Assembly: GCA_019454915.1 (NCBI GenBank)
Contig: JACFNM010000203.1
Span: 1 to 7,585, forward strand
DNA from: Chitinophagaceae bacterium
GTDB lineage: Bacteria > Bacteroidota > Bacteroidia > Chitinophagales > Chitinophagaceae
Direction of reading: 5' to 3'
Length of the DNA: 7,585 nucleotides
Part shown: piece after piece, positions 7,397 to 7,585 of the stretch
Layout of the letters: every line of letters begins with the position of its first letter
Position numbering within the stretch: position 1 is the stretch's first letter
Made by a program: the position numbers and the translations under genes
Notes under the pieces: model-generated
What the model was told of the DNA's origin: nothing
What the model saw: the letters and a program-made list of their open reading frames with translations, nothing else
Databases searched by the model: none

Positions 7397-7428
7397 ACCA
7401 CCGTGCGTACCGTTCGGTACACGGGGGT
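7397..7428 (-). ncRNA. Group IIC intron domain V, catalytic triad altered
   Basis: On the minus strand an 8-nt arm (ACCCCCGT, 7428-7421) pairs with ACGGTGGT (7404-7397). Above it, after a two-base GC bulge (7406-7405), GTACCG pairs with CGGTAC around a two-base loop. This is the 32-nt domain V architecture of IIC introns. In the O. iheyensis intron the 5' arm reads ACCGCCGT, with catalytic triad CGC. Here the middle G is C (minus-strand base at 7425), turning the triad into CCC and the conserved G-U wobble into a C-U mismatch. All other stem positions pair. Confidence 0.82.
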
Positions 7429-7544
7429 TCCTTACCCACATTGCAGTTAGGGAGGCGGAAGACTTTTATGGGAACAGTTTTCAATTTTTTTGATTTCCGT
7501 TTTGTGTACTACAGATTCCTGCCTTATTTACCATGGACGGCACA

Positions 7545-7580
7545 CAAAAACAAACCCCACGGGCAGGCTTTGTGGGGTTT
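7545..7580 (-). terminator. Rho-independent terminator for a leftward gene outside the window; probable intron target
   Basis: On the minus strand, AAACCCCAC (7580-7572) and GTGGGGTTT (7560-7552) form a perfect 9-bp stem with an 11-nt loop, followed by G and five T residues. It would end transcription from a gene entering from beyond 7585. The GTGTG end of the intron relic begins right after the T-run, the insertion pattern known for group IIC introns. On the plus strand the same stem is followed only by TTTATTGT, so it may also weakly terminate the barrel gene transcript. Confidence 0.75.
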
Positions 7581-7585
7581 ATTGT

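Larger units (their letters stand above)
7353..7545 (-). mobile_element. Group IIC intron relic, internally deleted (5' end plus domains V-VI)
   Basis: Read on the minus strand, the element starts with GTGTGCC at 7545, matching the group II 5' boundary GUGYG, followed by CATGG as in the Oceanobacillus iheyensis IIC intron. It ends at about 7353 with CCTACTCAAT, a typical 3' end for these introns. Between the ends are only 193 nt, while a IIC ribozyme alone needs roughly 400 or more and an intact intron with its reverse transcriptase gene about 1.8-1.9 kb. Most of domains I-IV and the whole maturase gene are therefore absent. The retained 3' part (TAAGGAACC, domain V, GGTGTGAGAGG, domain VI) closely matches IIC introns as I remember them. 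It sits immediately after the T-run of a terminator hairpin, the preferred IIC target. It should be immobile on its own. The 3' boundary is certain to within a base or two; the 5' boundary is less sure. Confidence 0.75.

Noticed and set aside
7407..7420. Perfect GTACCG/CGGTAC palindrome as an operator or transcription terminator
   Set aside because: It is explained by the distal stem of intron domain V, with the flanking bulge and pairing arms of that domain present.
7221..7484. Minus-strand open frame of 87 codons spanning the intron relic and the end of the barrel gene
   Set aside because: It crosses structured intron RNA (domains V-VI) and an antisense coding region; it does not resemble the C-terminus of a group II maturase.
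1..7585. Novel defence, biosynthetic or CRISPR-like multi-gene system
   Set aside because: All protein genes but one fall into known enzyme families, the remaining one is a lone barrel protein, and there are no repeat arrays or clustered accessory genes.

Overview
The window looks like chromosomal DNA of a member of the Bacteroidota, most likely the Chitinophagaceae or a close relative. This is inferred from moderate GC content, A-rich translation starts with little Shine-Dalgarno signal, a FadN-type beta-oxidation protein, and a very large outer-membrane barrel protein of a kind I associate with this phylum. Gene density is high and there is no sign of phage, CRISPR, tRNA or rRNA.

Layout: (1) Minus strand, 800 down to the left edge: the N-terminal third of a FadN-like 3-hydroxyacyl-CoA dehydrogenase, cut by the window edge. 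(2) 801-1012: a divergent intergenic region with a perfect 7-bp inverted repeat that looks like an operator. (3) Plus strand 1013-2326: a type II (MOFRL/DUF4147) glycerate 2-kinase. (4) Plus strand 2382-3725: an FAD-dependent oxidase closely resembling mycobacterial DprE1, with no DprE2 partner in the window. (5) Plus strand 3830-7321: a 1163-residue exported outer-membrane beta-barrel protein of unknown function, starting at TTG. (6) 7322-7585: no protein gene. On the minus strand this stretch holds the two ends of a group IIC intron, 193 nt in total, directly downstream of a rho-independent terminator hairpin. Almost all of domains I-IV and the reverse transcriptase gene are missing, and the catalytic triad of domain V is mutated.

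The genes do not form one obvious pathway. Glycerate kinase feeds 2-phosphoglycerate into glycolysis, FadN works in fatty-acid beta-oxidation, the DprE1-like enzyme probably oxidises a sugar or polyprenyl-phosphate sugar, and the barrel protein belongs to the outer membrane. The kinase and oxidase (55-bp gap) may be cotranscribed. The barrel gene has a 104-bp leader and may have its own promoter. The most distinctive items are the miniature group IIC intron relic and the natural Cys-to-Ala substitution at the DprE1 drug-target position. I found no convincing novel multi-gene system.
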